A stretch of DNA of 64,000 nucleotides. Origin: Gnetum montanum. Lineage: Eukaryota; Streptophyta; Gnetopsida; Gnetales; Gnetaceae. The notes under the pieces are model-generated. The model was not told where the DNA came from, did not search any database, and worked only from the letters and a program-made list of their open reading frames with translations. Of this stretch, positions 10,876 to 21,791 are shown one piece after another; the first letter of the stretch is position 1; each line of letters opens with the position of its first letter. Made by a program: the position numbers and the translations under genes. The DNA is taken from positions 8,891 through 72,890 of the forward strand of contig MNCI01000106.1 of NCBI GenBank assembly GCA_015680685.1. The letters run 5' to 3'.

Positions 10876-12054
10876 AGAGGAATCCACCCGAGAGGTGTCG
10901 ACAAAGAAGTACAAAACACTACGACCAACTAAGTACCAAGCATTGTCCATTGGCCCCTAGCTGGACATCATCACACCATTTTCAAAAATACATGGGATTG
11001 GGGAAATGCGTTTCAAGATGCAAGGGGATTGGTTGTAACCGGGGGGAATCAAGCGTTGATCAAGGTTATAATTGTTGCTGGAATTGTGGGAGAGGAATGC
11101 TCTCATGTGAACGAGCCATATCTTTAGTCCTTGTCAGTAGCCAGTGTTTAGCAAACTTGGAACCAAGGTATAAGAGGTGCGTTCTTTGGAGAAACGGGAC
11201 TCTTGTAGAGTGTTTACGGAAGCCCATTGTAAATAGCCAAAGCCACGTGATGATGTGCAACATGATCATTTGAGACACGAGTGTAACTTTTTTTCCAAGA
11301 TAATTGCCTTCCTGCTTGGGCCTTGTATGAGAAGAGCCAATGGTCTCTGGTCTATGATGTCAATGGGGTCATGAAGACCTTTTCCGTGCATTTTTCTCTT
11401 TGATCTTTTTATTCTTTTTCTTTTTGTTTGTTTTTCTTTTCTTTTTTATTTTTATTCCTTTTTTTGTTTTTTTGTTCTTTTTGGTCTTTTTGAAAGTGCT
11501 TGCTTTCAGTGTTGTGCTCGTGCTCATGCGCTTGCATTTTGTATCATGTACTGTGTATTGTGTTTTGCGTTGAAACTGCTTAGAGAATCACAGTGTGCAA
11601 TAGTGTATCAAGAGCTTTGGGATGAGTAGAATGTATAAAGGGGGTGTAATTCAATAGGATAAGGGGAACACGATGGGGAATAGGGAATGTATCAAGAGTC
11701 AGGAATGTACTTATGAATGGATTGATTAACCTAGTTGCATTCGTCAAGAAGAATGTGATACCTTGTCGTCATGATGAAGTGCATCTATGCACAAACGCCT
11801 TAGGCATGTCATCCTACAAACATAACTCTGAGAAGATAAGAAAAGCACAAATGATTCGGTTAACTAAGAACTTTAAACTTGAAAACAACCAAGGAGATGG
11901 AGCCACCGTGTGCAATTTCAAAGTAGACAGAATCATGAACAACATCAGCTTCATCAGGGTCCATGAGACAAATTATGCAGCAAGTCTTTGTGGAACATGT
12001 ACAGCCAATTGTAGCAACATATCTTTTCAAGTATTGCCTGGTCATCGATGATGT

Positions 12055-12480
12055 CACTAGTTTATAGTCTTAGTGGACTGTTGTGGGTTAATTTCACATC
12101 ATAGCCCTTTGGACAACACCAATTTAGTGTCGTAGCAGACGGTGCAGTGCTAGTTTATAGTCATAGCGGACTATGAAGAGGGANGGACGGTGCAGTGCTA
12201 GTTTATAGTCATAGCGGACTATGAAGAGGGAAACTAGTTTATAGTCTTAGTGGACTCTACATGCTAGTTTTATGTCATGGTGGACAAGTGTGGCAGTTTA
12301 GTGTCATACCGGATGGAGCTCTGTGGTGTCAGTTTACTGTCATGATGCAAGGACACTCTATGGTGCCAGTTTCAAGTCATAGCCCCAAGACTATTCTATG
12401 GTATTAGTTTTAGGTCATGATGCCAGGACCATTATGTACCTCAAGTTCATCAGACATAGTACCATTTCAGGTACAGGTGA
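12055..12480 (+). repeat. Degenerate minisatellite, block 1 (AGTTTATAGTCATAGCGGAC-like)
   Basis: Units of roughly 30-45 bp restart with AGTTTA(T/G)(A/T)GTC(A/T)TAG(T/C)GGAC. Within it the 46 bp at 12138-12183 recurs exactly at 12186-12231, separated by an N at 12184; that pair is probably an assembly artefact. The array itself is real, since other units differ from each other. Confidence 0.75.
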
Positions 12481-13204
12481 TTTTTGGGATTAGTGAACTT
12501 GTTCCCATCCATGTCAGCAAGTTTGAATGCTCCATTATTATATGCCTTGGTGGCTAAGTAAGGCCCTCTTCACCTGTGAATGTTTTATTATGACACTTAC
12601 TTTTGTATGGTTTTATTGTTTTTAGTGTTAGTGTTACTGTTCTTTCAGGTTTTGTATTCATAAGTTGCTTTGTTATGCTTAACTGTTTGTTTGTTTTTCG
12701 TTTTGTTGTAGGGACATAGTAATGATGAGGTTGGTCCTAGTGGAGCGGGAGTGGATGATGTGGAGGATTTTGAGGGCTAGCTCCCTCCTAGTACTAATGT
12801 GTGAGCTAACTGTTAGTCCAACTTTAGCTACCAAATGTTTTGGGTTTTTGATGTCTAATGGAAATGTATGAGGATAGATGTAATGATATCGATTTAATCA
12901 TGGCATAATGTGTTGGCATTCTATTACCATGTTGATGTTCAATATTTATATTTATATATACATATACATTTTATTTTATTTTTTTCGTTTTCTTAGGTAT
13001 GTCATGAACATATGTGTGTAGCAGAATGTAAAATGAGATTCCAAAATGTAGAACAAAATGTAAGGCAAATATTTGTAAAAAGAAAAGTAATAAGAATGCA
13101 TGAATTGAAATTGCAACTTGTAACATGTAAATGAAAATTTGACGTAATGTAATGAGAGTTTGTAAACTTGCAACATACTAAGCTCTATTTTAAGGCCATT
13201 TCGG

Positions 13205-13445
13205 GCTATGCACATTAATTTAGAGTCATGGTGGACCGTTGCATCTTGGTTGAACAAAGAAAGAGGGATTACTAGTTTTAGGCCATAGTGGGCCGAAAGC
13301 GATAACAGTTTTAGGAGACATAAAAAGAACCGGCCATTTCTGACCGTGACTAGTTTAATGTCATTACGGACATTCGTTGGTAGTTTAACGTTGTACCAAA
13401 CGGTTGGTAGTTTAACATCATTCCAAATGCATGGTAGTTTGCTCT
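13205..13445 (+). repeat. Degenerate minisatellite, block 2
   Basis: The same AGTTTA-type unit as block 1 recurs here: AGTTTTAGGCCATAGTGGGC, AGTTTAATGTCATTACGGAC, AGTTTAACGTTGTACCAAAC, AGTTTAACATCATTCC. It lies just past the end of the protease frame. Confidence 0.7.
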
Positions 13446-13469
13446 AGTTATTGAGTTGTTTTTTATTTT

Positions 13470-14699
13470 TCATATTTTGACGTGAGGGGTAGGACATGTA
13501 GGTACGATCTTATACTTCCCTTCCCCTTCACTGGATATGTTAAAAGGTAGCTTAGACCAAGAGACATCAGCGAGAATGACTCCTATGTCTGTGTTGTCTA
13601 GTGCTTCCTCAGTTTTAGTAGGATCATGAGTTAATGGTTGGTTCATGTCTTGAAGTATGCTCATGGTTTCATGTTTAGGCTCAGAGAACTCAACCTCTGA
13701 TCCTTGATCCATTCCCGGGTGCGAGGAAGTGAGTGATATTGTCATGTCCCTGTGTATGATGATTTCACTGCCCTCATAAGGTATGTGGATTTCTTGATGG
13801 ATTGGTGAAGATACGGCTCTAAGTTGAGCTAGCCAAGGCCATCCTAAAATCAGATTGAACCCCAGCATTTCGTCAACCACTACGAATTTAGCCGATGTAG
13901 GGAACTGGTCCCCTGCTACAAAATCTAAGATAAGCATGCCTTTTACCATGACATGAGAACCACTAAAGGATTTCAAAAAGGAAGTTGTCATGGGCCTTAT
14001 CTACTCTGTAAGACCCAATTTTTCAATGATAGGAAAGGGTATTACATTTGTTGCTGCACCGTCATCGACATGCACCCTACATATCTTGAAGTCATTGACT
14101 TGTATTGTTATGAACATAGGGGCTGTAGTGACCTCTTTAGTTTTTTCATCTAGCTTAATATCATTGGCACGAAACTCTAGGGATGTGGGCCTCGATTGTT
14201 GAGGTTGTGGGGATAATACTGCATACATGGATAGCTCATCTATAGGAAGGTCCTCGCTAACAGGAATTGAAGTCAACATACGCATGAGAGCTTCTTGATG
14301 TACCAGTGAGGTCATTACTAGATCATACAGGATTAAGGAGGTGTTCTTTTGTTCCAAAGCCTGTGTGACTTGGGTCAATGCATTTGCTAAATCATTACCA
14401 CTTGGGATGCTCTTGTCCATGGAGACTTGGTCCATTTGACCTAGCATTCGTATCTCTCGTGGAGGGACTCTAGTGTTAGTAACTAGGGATGTTGAGTTTG
14501 GGATACTAAGAGTGTTAGTATCTTTGTCTTGATGACTTGTGCTAGGCTCACTGGTGGACAAAACCATAGGAATAGCATTTAGCGGTATGGGCTTCGGTGG
14601 TCCTAATTTTTGCTCATGATGTTCTCTTTCTAGGTGCTCTCTTGTCAGCAAGGCATTCTTACAGGGGTCGCGGGGGAATGGTAGGGGGTTGCATGTCAT
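13470..14699 (-). pseudogene. Protease region of element A (retropepsin-like), one in-frame TAG
   Basis: It is read on the minus strand. The first 232 codons end with CRVHVDDGAATNVIPFPIIE, matching the active-site loop of plant retropepsins (family D-x-G-S/A). One TAG (GLTE-stop-IRPM) interrupts, then the same frame continues for 173 codons with FVVVDEMLGFNLILGWPWLA, the hydrophobic end of the fold. The stop is a CAG-to-TAG type change, so the frame was probably recently open. An acidic tail ends the frame at 13470. No polymerase follows. Confidence 0.8.
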
Positions 14700-15053
14700 G
14701 GTGTTTTAGCACCTGGATCACAAAGGGAGTGGGTCGATTTTCTGATGGTGTGGTTGCTGTTGCAATAGAAGGAGGTACATGAACGAAAATTGGTTTTTGT
14801 GATGCAGGGAATGTGCTTATGAAAAAAGGGATTTGGGGAGGTGTTAAGGTAGATGTAGTTTCAGAAGGTCTATGAATTACAAAAGGTTTTTAAGGGATGT
14901 CTTGCCCATTGTCCACATGGATAGTGTTAATCACATATGGTGCATCATTAGTATTGAGAGGATCCTTGTAGATCCCCATGGGTTGGTTTTGGGGCTTTAC
15001 CAAGTTTGCCTTGTCAAACACTATTTCACCCTATCAATCATGCATTGTATATC

Positions 15054-15380
15054 CTATTTTAAGGTGAAGCAGTAATCAGTTCCGTGCCCACACCATTGGT
15101 GATATTCGAAAAACCTTTCCAACCTGAAGCCTCTTGGAACAGGGGGCTCATGGGCTGTTGCTAAGGTTGGGTTTTTAGCCAACTCACAGAATCGATCGTG
15201 TTTTTGGGATGCCATGGGGGACATTTTTTTGTGTTTGATTAACCCGGCCCTTAGAATTTGATCTAATAATTGTGAAGGCTTCATAGGTAAGGATGTGCAC
15301 TGGGTAGGATCCTTTTGTTCAAATGTACAAGTGGGACCCATGTTTGTGGTTTTAGTTGAGGAAGATTTAGGTGTAGGCAT
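15054..15380 (-). pseudogene. Gag C-terminal part of element A with a knuckle-like motif
   Basis: The frame ends FEYHQWCGHGTDYCFTLK. Related plant elements have C-x-x-H-x3-GH-x-T-x2-C-x-x-L here; the first Cys is Phe, so metal binding may be lost. The upstream part is Lys- and Thr-rich. It lies in line with the Gag core at 15435-16157 and the protease at 13470-14699. Confidence 0.7.
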
Positions 15381-15434
15381 AGATGTGGTTCTTTCATGGC
15401 TGGTTGGAGTAGCGGGTTGTTTTCCTTTTTGTCT

Positions 15435-16157
15435 TCAATTATTCGGTTGGGCTATCTCCGCCACCGCTGCTACCGTTGTTTTGGATTTATCCTTATCCTT
15501 CCTCATATGTTGGCTCCTAAAGGCTAAGTAAGTTGGATTATTACTTGATTGCACCACCTCTTCTATGTTCTTAATTTGTGCAAATGCTTGACTCAAAATA
15601 TGGGCGCTCAAATAATAAAGTTTTGATTTAACGAAGTCATTCACGATAGCCTTAAGAAAGGTAAGCAAGTATGTCTCAGGTATGGGCTTGTGAAGTTCAT
15701 TCAGGGCTGCACTCCACCTTTGGATAAATTTTTGCACTGGCTTTAACATCGCTTGTTTAATTTGAATTAGACCATCTAGTGTGGCTTCAGGCTTTAAATT
15801 ATATTTAAAACGGGTAACGAACTGATGTAAAAAATCTTCTAGAGAGGATATGGAGTTACGAGGTAAAGCCCGATACCAGTCTAAGGCTTTTCCTATCAAG
15901 GACATAGCAAATACACATAGAATTGCATGAGGCCAGGCCTGAAGTAATAGACATTCTAGTCGAAATGTTATTAGATGGGCGTTTGGATCTCCCTCTCCAT
16001 TGTACTTGGTTAGTTGAGGTAATGAGATTCCGTTTGGTAAGGTTAACAGTGGAACTAAAGGGTTGATTAGGTCATCTTGGTAGAAGTCCAGCACCTTGAA
16101 TTCCTTAGTGTTTGTAGTTTTAAGGTGCTTTAACTCCTCGGTTAATGAGTGCATCAT
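15435..16157 (-). CDS. Gag core of element A (retrotransposon gag domain)
   Basis: An open frame of 240 codons on the minus strand. It carries the capsid-like pattern of plant Ty3/gypsy Gag: LTKYNGEGDPNAHLITFRLE, then FAMSLIGKALDWYRALPRNS, then EDFLHQFVTRFKYNL, and a Gln/Lys-rich helix region. The fold packages RNA in virus-like particles. Upstream (16994-16398) the same strand has Pro/Thr-rich open stretches that are probably the N-terminal Gag part, separated by stops. This is the best-kept coding domain of element A. Its preservation in an element without polymerase is notable. Confidence 0.82.
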   Translation of the reverse strand: MMHSLTEELKHLKTTNTKEFKVLDFYQDDLINPLVPLLTLPNGISLPQLTKYNGEGDPNAHLITFRLECLLLQAWPHAILCVFAMSLIGKALDWYRALPRNSISSLEDFLHQFVTRFKYNLKPEATLDGLIQIKQAMLKPVQKFIQRWSAALNELHKPIPETYLLTFLKAIVNDFVKSKLYYLSAHILSQAFAQIKNIEEVVQSSNNPTYLAFRSQHMRKDKDKSKTTVAAVAEIAQPNN

Positions 16158-16397
16158 TTTCTTTGTGTCTGCCCACTCTTGGATGGTAGGTAGATTGGCT
16201 GGTTGAGTAGATTATGATTGGTAGTAGTTTGATTGTTGCATTGTTTGTGGAAAGGGAGACTGTTGGATTGTTAATTTTTGTGGTGGAGCAACATTCAAAG
16301 ATGGGATTATAGGATGTGGTATGTTATAGTGAGTAGGTTGGTGTTGCTGGACAGCTGGTGAAACCCACTGGCTAGCCGCAAGTTATGAGGTAACACC

Positions 16398-16994
16398 CTA
16401 AACATGTTGGGCTGAGGTAATTAGAGGTGCTCCACGAGTTTGTACTTGTGGTATGTAGTGGGTGGATGTGGAAGCTGGTATGACTGATGGCATCCCAATT
16501 ACTTGAGTTTGAAAGATTGACCCTGCATTAGTTTGAGGAGGGGGTAAAGCGGTGACTGGAGGTATGATGGAGATGGACGTATCAGATTGAATGTTGGGCA
16601 TGGAGAAGGTGGGAATGGAAGTGGGTACTTCCTATAGATAAATCAGTGCTCGAGTGTTTACGGATAAAGGAGGAATTATCGTCTCTTCCAGGAAAGGTTG
16701 GAATGATGGGTTTGTATGGGCATGAGGACTGACGGTATGGTATGAATCGCCATGCTCAGATTGGGCCGCAAAGTTGTCTTCCTCATCTTCACTCTGAGGC
16801 TGTATCAGAGGTGGCTGTAAGGTTTGATTCTTTGCCATGAGAAGCTGAGATATGAGTCGATGGTGGGGCTCAGAAAGGGGGATTATGTCAAATGCTGAGG
16901 GAGTGAACTCACGACCTCCCTTGTAAATGAGCTCATAGTTTCTCTTTGCCTCGCTTTCTATGTTTTCGATAGGAAATTTGGCTTGAATCTTCAC
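16398..16994 (-). pseudogene. N-terminal Gag region of element A (low-complexity)
   Basis: Two open stretches (16994-16632 and 16601-16398) encode a polar, Pro/Thr/Ser/Gln-rich protein with no catalytic motif. Position before the Gag core, same strand and same element support calling it the Gag N-terminal region. One or more stops interrupt it. Confidence 0.55.
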
Positions 16995-17194
16995 ACAAAT
17001 GAAGTTATATTGTTCTGGTATGAGGATTGTGTAAATAGGGTCCTTACCATGTAGTCTAAGTGACTAGTGAGTTGGCCCTTGAGGGTTTATTGCTTCAATG
17101 GTAGTTATGGGTTCTATCGTAGTCACAGGGTTCGAGGTCCCAACCCTAAAGTCAGAGATGTGTAGCATAGCTATGTTGATATGGGAAGATTCCA

Positions 17195-17590
17195 TAGTAG
17201 CATGAGTAAGCTGGCTTATTGAGCTGAGTGTGAGCAAGCTGGCTTGATGAGCTGAGCATGAGAAAGCTGGCTTGACGAGCTGAGCGTGAGCAAGCTAGCT
17301 TGACAAACTGAGCATGAAAAAGCTGGCTTGACAAGCTGGGCATGTGCCAAGCAAGATGCAGGTTGCAAGTGGTGAGAGAAGCTCATTATGATTAGGTGAT
17401 GGTGGTGGTGGGAACATTGCTTGGTAGGCTGTCTATGAGGTGGCTTGTTTAAGCAGCATGTGTACGTTGTTTGGGGTTCTGATTGCAGAATTTGAAGGGT
17501 TGTATGCTTGATTAATTTAACGTGAGTAGACTAGGGTGTGAGCTTAAGCAAGCTAGGCTTGAGCAAGCTTAGCTTAAGTTCAACGCCTAG
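17195..17590 (+). repeat. Leader copies of the 27-bp motif of element A
   Basis: About five to six units of AGCAAGCTGGCTTGACGAGC with a TGAGCGTG link at 17195-17345, and a shorter set at 17520-17590. This is the same unit as in both LTRs. In element orientation it lies between the 5' LTR and Gag. Confidence 0.8.
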
Positions 17591-17649
17591 TCTACGCAGT
17601 GTTCAAGGTAGCATGATCAATGTTTTGATAGGATGGTAAACAGGTAGGC

Positions 17650-17671
17650 CCTCCTTCTAGCGCCAATTTAC
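17650..17671 (-). other. Primer-binding site region of element A
   Basis: On the minus strand, just inside the 5' LTR, is GTAAATTGGCGCTAGAAGG. TGGCGC is the usual start of a site that pairs with the 3' end of a tRNA. I do not assign the tRNA. Confidence 0.6.
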
Positions 17672-19447
17672 TGTACTAACTGAAATCATTGGTGTGAGGC
17701 TAGAAGGGAATAACACACGTTGAAAGATTATCGAAGAGACACAACCAACCCTGCCTTCGCATGAGGGCAAGTTGGAAAAGAAAAACAAAGGTAGAGTGCC
17801 TTGGATGGTCTGCACGCAAATCAACCAAGAACTTGCTCAAATATAAGCTATGGCTGGTGCTGGGGTTATCGTAATTGGTAACATACGAAATGTAAATAGA
17901 GCATAATCACGACGACGTATATAGAAGCGTAAAAATAGATAAAAAATAGAGCAAAAAATGTAATGGATGGCAATAATGAACTATATTGTATTTCTTAACA
18001 AAGATGTGCATTGGTCAAAGTGTAGTTGCGTGTGTGGATGGCAAGTCAAGCACTAAGCCCCAGGGTGATGTGTTTACAGGTGCTTAGCTGCTAGGAGTTA
18101 CATGTGCCCGAGCGTCCAAAGTTGCTAGTCGATGCCCCCTAAGCTGTCAACCTTCAAAATTGCCAACCTCATTTATGTGAATGGATGGGGTATTTATAAG
18201 GTTTGGATAGGCTTGGGTGCGGAATTCATGGATGGAATCAACGGCTGAGAGATGAGAGGAAAATGGATCATGTGACATGTGTTTGATGGACAGGTGTGTG
18301 TGAATTGGACGTGCGTAGGCAAGCTACGTTCTTAATCAGATACACTATATCTTACAGCATGTGTTGGCTTATGCCCATAGAAGTAGATACAATTTGGAGT
18401 GTAAGAGCTTGACAAGCTTACAAATGGTGAAAATTTACAAAAGTGATAGTGTACAATAAGAGAAATTGACTCCAGCTCGCTTGGAACTTCTCGATCCATG
18501 AATTGACTGTTGCAGGATGCTGATGTGAGTGGTTTTGTGGCTGTTTGAGGAATTTATGATTCACCAAAGCTTCTAGCATAAGTTTATTTTATCTTGGCGT
18601 GTCCTTAGCATGTGTTTGGCATGCTTTTGACCGGGCGTAATTAGTACTCACACTATACTCACGCTGTACTCACGCTGCCAGCGTGACCTCAACATGACTT
18701 GATGAAAATGACACATTTCACACCAATTTTTGATCCTTGAAGCCTGTTCTTTAAGTCCAATAATTTCCTGACTGTGTTTGACCCTGAGAGTGAACTGCAT
18801 GGTGAAAACTGAGCTTGATTGTATCTTGATTTGAGCCACTTTTGGTAGCTCACATTAGACTCACGCTGTTAGCGTGACCTCAGCGTGAGTGACAAAATTT
18901 TGTGATTTTGGACCTGAAGTCTAGTATTCTAGAGGCTGGGACTTGAAGTAGTCATCAATGGATCTTGAGGATGACTTGCACCTTCGAAGTTAGACCATTT
19001 TAACTCAGTTTTAAGGCTCTTGGAGTTGCTCATGCTGTACTAACACTACCAGTGTAACTGGGGAAAATTTGTGCAATCTGGCCTAAAATTTGAAATCCCG
19101 AATGCTGAAAATTGAAGTGGAAAATAGTGACCTTATGAAGAATACTTGCACCCTCAGATTGGACCATCTTTGACTTGATCTTGAAGTCATTTGAGTTGCT
19201 CATGCTGAGGGCAAGCTTGGCTTGACAAGCCTAGCATGAGTAAGCTAGCTTGACAAGATGGATGTGAGAAAGATGCCTTGACAAGCTGGGTATGAGCAAG
19301 TTGGCTTGCCAAGCTAGGCATGAGCAAGCTAGCTTGACAAGCTCGGTGTGAGTTCCATGCCTTAGTCAAATTTTTGCCTCCCAAAAGCTTAAAAGGCTCT
19401 GATTTGTTCTCATTTCATAGTGTTAGGCTAAAATTAGTGGTGTTTCA
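17672..19447 (-). repeat. LTR of element A (5' LTR in element orientation), 1776 bp
   Basis: It starts TGTACTAACTG and ends GGTGTTTCA. It has the same internal 180-bp-type units and 27-bp array (19205-19350) as the other LTR. Differences are largely transitions. Confidence 0.92.
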
Positions 19448-19452
19448 CTGCT
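19448..19452 (+). repeat. Target-site duplication of element A, right copy (CTGCT)
   Basis: It pairs with CCGCT at 9099-9103. Confidence 0.85.
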
Positions 19453-21565
19453 TTAAGTGGGAAATTTCCTATCAACCATCCATAGTTAATCTTCTTGAAA
19501 ATTGAGAAATAGTTCATGGAAAATGAATGTGGAAGGCAAGCTTTGCCCTTTTCCTGCCTGATTAGAAAATTATGCAAATGGGCAGGGATAACATGATATG
19601 CCAATGACACACTCTGTCATGCTCCAATTGCCTCGTGGCATGAAATGATGAAAGATAAAACCCCTGCCACAACAAGAACAAAGGAAGAGCAACCACCACC
19701 TCCATTGTCTGCATAAGCAATAGGGTCAAACTCATGCATAGTCGTAGAGCACAAACGTGAGATTCGACTATCACTTCTATGCCAATAGGAGTAACAAGCG
19801 GGAACTAGCAGTGGTGGAGACCCTTCAGTGTATCGCCCTACCTTGAGCTATCTAGAACAAGTGGCTTGATATGTGAGTCTGCTGGAGAGGGCAGGGCCAA
19901 TGCTTTTGACCGCATGAACACAGGTGACTGCGAGAAGAGATCCTAATGCTCGAGAAGTAATGGTGTCATTGACCCAACAATTATTCCTAGAAATTTCAGG
20001 GATGTTGCTACTTTATTAGTGCACTTGGAGGAGGGTGAAGGGGCAACTGTCTTGGTAATGTAGCACCAAGGATAGGAAGTCATGGTAGAAGTGGTTGCCG
20101 ATACAATCACCATGGTTCTCAATGCACCTACAGCACCTATATCAGATGTACATGGGCTTAGAGATGCACAGACGTATGTAAGTACTCAAAGTGGCAGACT
20201 CAATACAATACAACATGAAGAATTATTAGACCTACTAGTGGGAATCGGGCAATCGATTTCAGATGTCTTTGACCTTCCGAACAACATCACTACAACTCAG
20301 TTGAAGCTACTCTTGGAAAAGGGCAAGTGCCTCATCCTAGAGGAGGAACTAAAAGTATCTTAGGTAGATAATCAACACTTAGTTGTGAAAGTTGCCCAAC
20401 TGAGGGCCCAACTTGCCGATTTGGCTATACTCAACCATGAAGTCACCAAAGATGAAGCTTTTCAATAGCTTCAAACCAAGCTTTAGAAGGTCAAGTATGA
20501 GTGGGAGTTGATGATCTTAGACAAGTCCTTAGTGAGAGCCCATTCTTATTATCTAAATAAGGACTTGGTAGAGGTTCGCTAGGAGAATGTTAGATTGACC
20601 GCTGAAGTTCATCGCCTATGTAATGTTGGCCTCAAAAATCAACAAATCAAGGATTTTATCTGCCAATAGCAAGAGGATCTAGCTAGGGTAAACACTGATG
20701 TGAGAAGATTGGTTATCAAAAATTACAACTTGTCAATGGAGGAAGTCCAAGCCTTGTGATAGAAGATAGCCATTGAAATTGTCACTTGGAAGAATGAGGC
20801 CCTCAAGTTTGAATGAGTGAAAAATCACTCCAAGGACCAAGTGGGTTTGTAGAAAGAAATTAACAAAAAAGAAATCCAAGTCACAAAGGCTAGGATGAAT
20901 CAAGCCCTCCAACAGCTCAAGGAAGGAGGCAAGGTATGGCAACCCATTTTTGATGGATTAAATGCCTACAACCAAGCTAAGATTCATCTCAAGGAGCTAC
21001 AGATTGAAGAAATGATAGAATATATGGAACTAGCTAACCTTCGTTATGCAAACCTAGCCATGCTTACATCTGGAAGGCCATAGTTAGACCTTGAGAAGCA
21101 AGTGGCCACCTTGTATTTGTTATACAAGGGTGAGTTCAAGGCACATAAGGAGACAAAGCAAAAGCTAAAAATAGTAAATGCAAAACTTGAAGTTCTTTGC
21201 ACCCGCTTTGAAGGGCAACACTCTATTGTGAAGAACTTGGCCTAATGAATGGATGACTACCAGCAGCTGTAAGCATTAGTCCAAGCATTAAATATTGAAC
21301 AAAAACAGTTTGTGGCCTAGTTTGTCAATTTAAAGGAGCTCTTCCCTGCACTTCCATGTCCTTGGAATGTTCCTATTCTAGCACACATTGGCAAAGCTAC
21401 TTGGACTGTGAACGATCCTAGAAGTAAAGAAGAAAAAATGAGGGCTCTATTAGAGGTTTTTCAATTACCTCTGGAATTTGCAATAATTTTAGGATAGCCA
21501 CAACCACCACATGACCTAAAGCTAGTGAGGGCCCATTAGAACCACCACCACCAGGAACTGTATGA
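19453..21565 (+). pseudogene. Extra ORF of element B, C-terminal part (coiled coil)
   Basis: It resumes with the LSGKFP segment that fits directly on the N-terminal part. A linker follows, then a domain with ATLLVHLEEGEGATVLVM near 20005-20060 and QHEELLDLLVGIGQ near 20210-20250. About 400 codons rich in Leu, Glu, Lys and Gln are probably coiled coil. The C-terminus has the block LPCPW...WTVNDPRSKEEKMRALLE near 21350-21450, conserved in the copies of C, D, E and F, and ends at TGA 21563-21565. Stops are mostly TAG where E has CAG. With the N-terminal part it makes about 948 codons. Function unknown. Confidence 0.82.
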
Positions 21566-21775
21566 CCCTCTTCAGTGACTTTAGCATCTCGACAGGGTTC
21601 TTGTCAAGGTGTTCAATTTTTTTATCCATGAACACCATAGTTTTGTAATTTTTTTTGTACACTCAGGCACTTGGTGTGTTGTTAGCGTTAGTGGGTGTAT
21701 TAAGATGTTTTGCTATGTGTGTCACTAGTAACCTCATACCTTCCAAACTGTAACAAACTTGAGGATGAGTTTTCA

Positions 21776-21791
21776 CTCAGTTGTGGGGGTA
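21776..21791 (+). other. Polypurine tract of element B
   Basis: GTTGTGGGGGTA lies directly before the LTR start. The same GTGGGGGTA stands before the 3' LTRs of C, D, E and F. Confidence 0.85.

Larger units (their letters stand above)
10876..13460 (-). other. Non-coding 3' part of element A with no recognisable pol
   Basis: No reverse transcriptase, RNase H or integrase motif is visible on either strand. A long pyrimidine-rich (plus strand) stretch lies at 11390-11500. Two blocks of a degenerate short repeat are at 12055-12480 and 13205-13445. A frame of 112 codons at 11713-12051 has no recognisable domain and is not called as a gene. Confidence 0.6.
9104..19447 (-). mobile_element. Element A: complete Gag-Pro-only LTR retrotransposon, nested in B
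   Basis: Two LTRs in direct orientation (9104-10852 and 17672-19447) start TGTACT and end TTTCA, flanked by a 5-bp duplication. The coding frames, primer site and polypurine tract all point to the minus strand. The frames give Gag, a zinc-knuckle-like motif and a retropepsin-like protease, then stop. No reverse transcriptase, RNase H or integrase is found in the 2.6 kb that remains. It looks like a non-autonomous element that keeps Gag and needs polymerase from a partner, or a copy with an old internal deletion. Excising it restores the extra ORF of B. Confidence 0.9.

Noticed and set aside
10950-11273. Cys-rich 107-codon plus-strand frame in element A
   Set aside because: A short G-patch-like word was considered, but frame and strand do not fit the element and no family could be supported.
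11713-12051. 112-codon plus-strand frame in element A
   Set aside because: It is antisense to the element, has no recognisable domain, and lies beside the minisatellite. Not supported as a gene.
17195-17345. 63-codon minus-strand frame across the 27-bp array
   Set aside because: A by-product of the repeat; composition follows the unit and no start context supports it.
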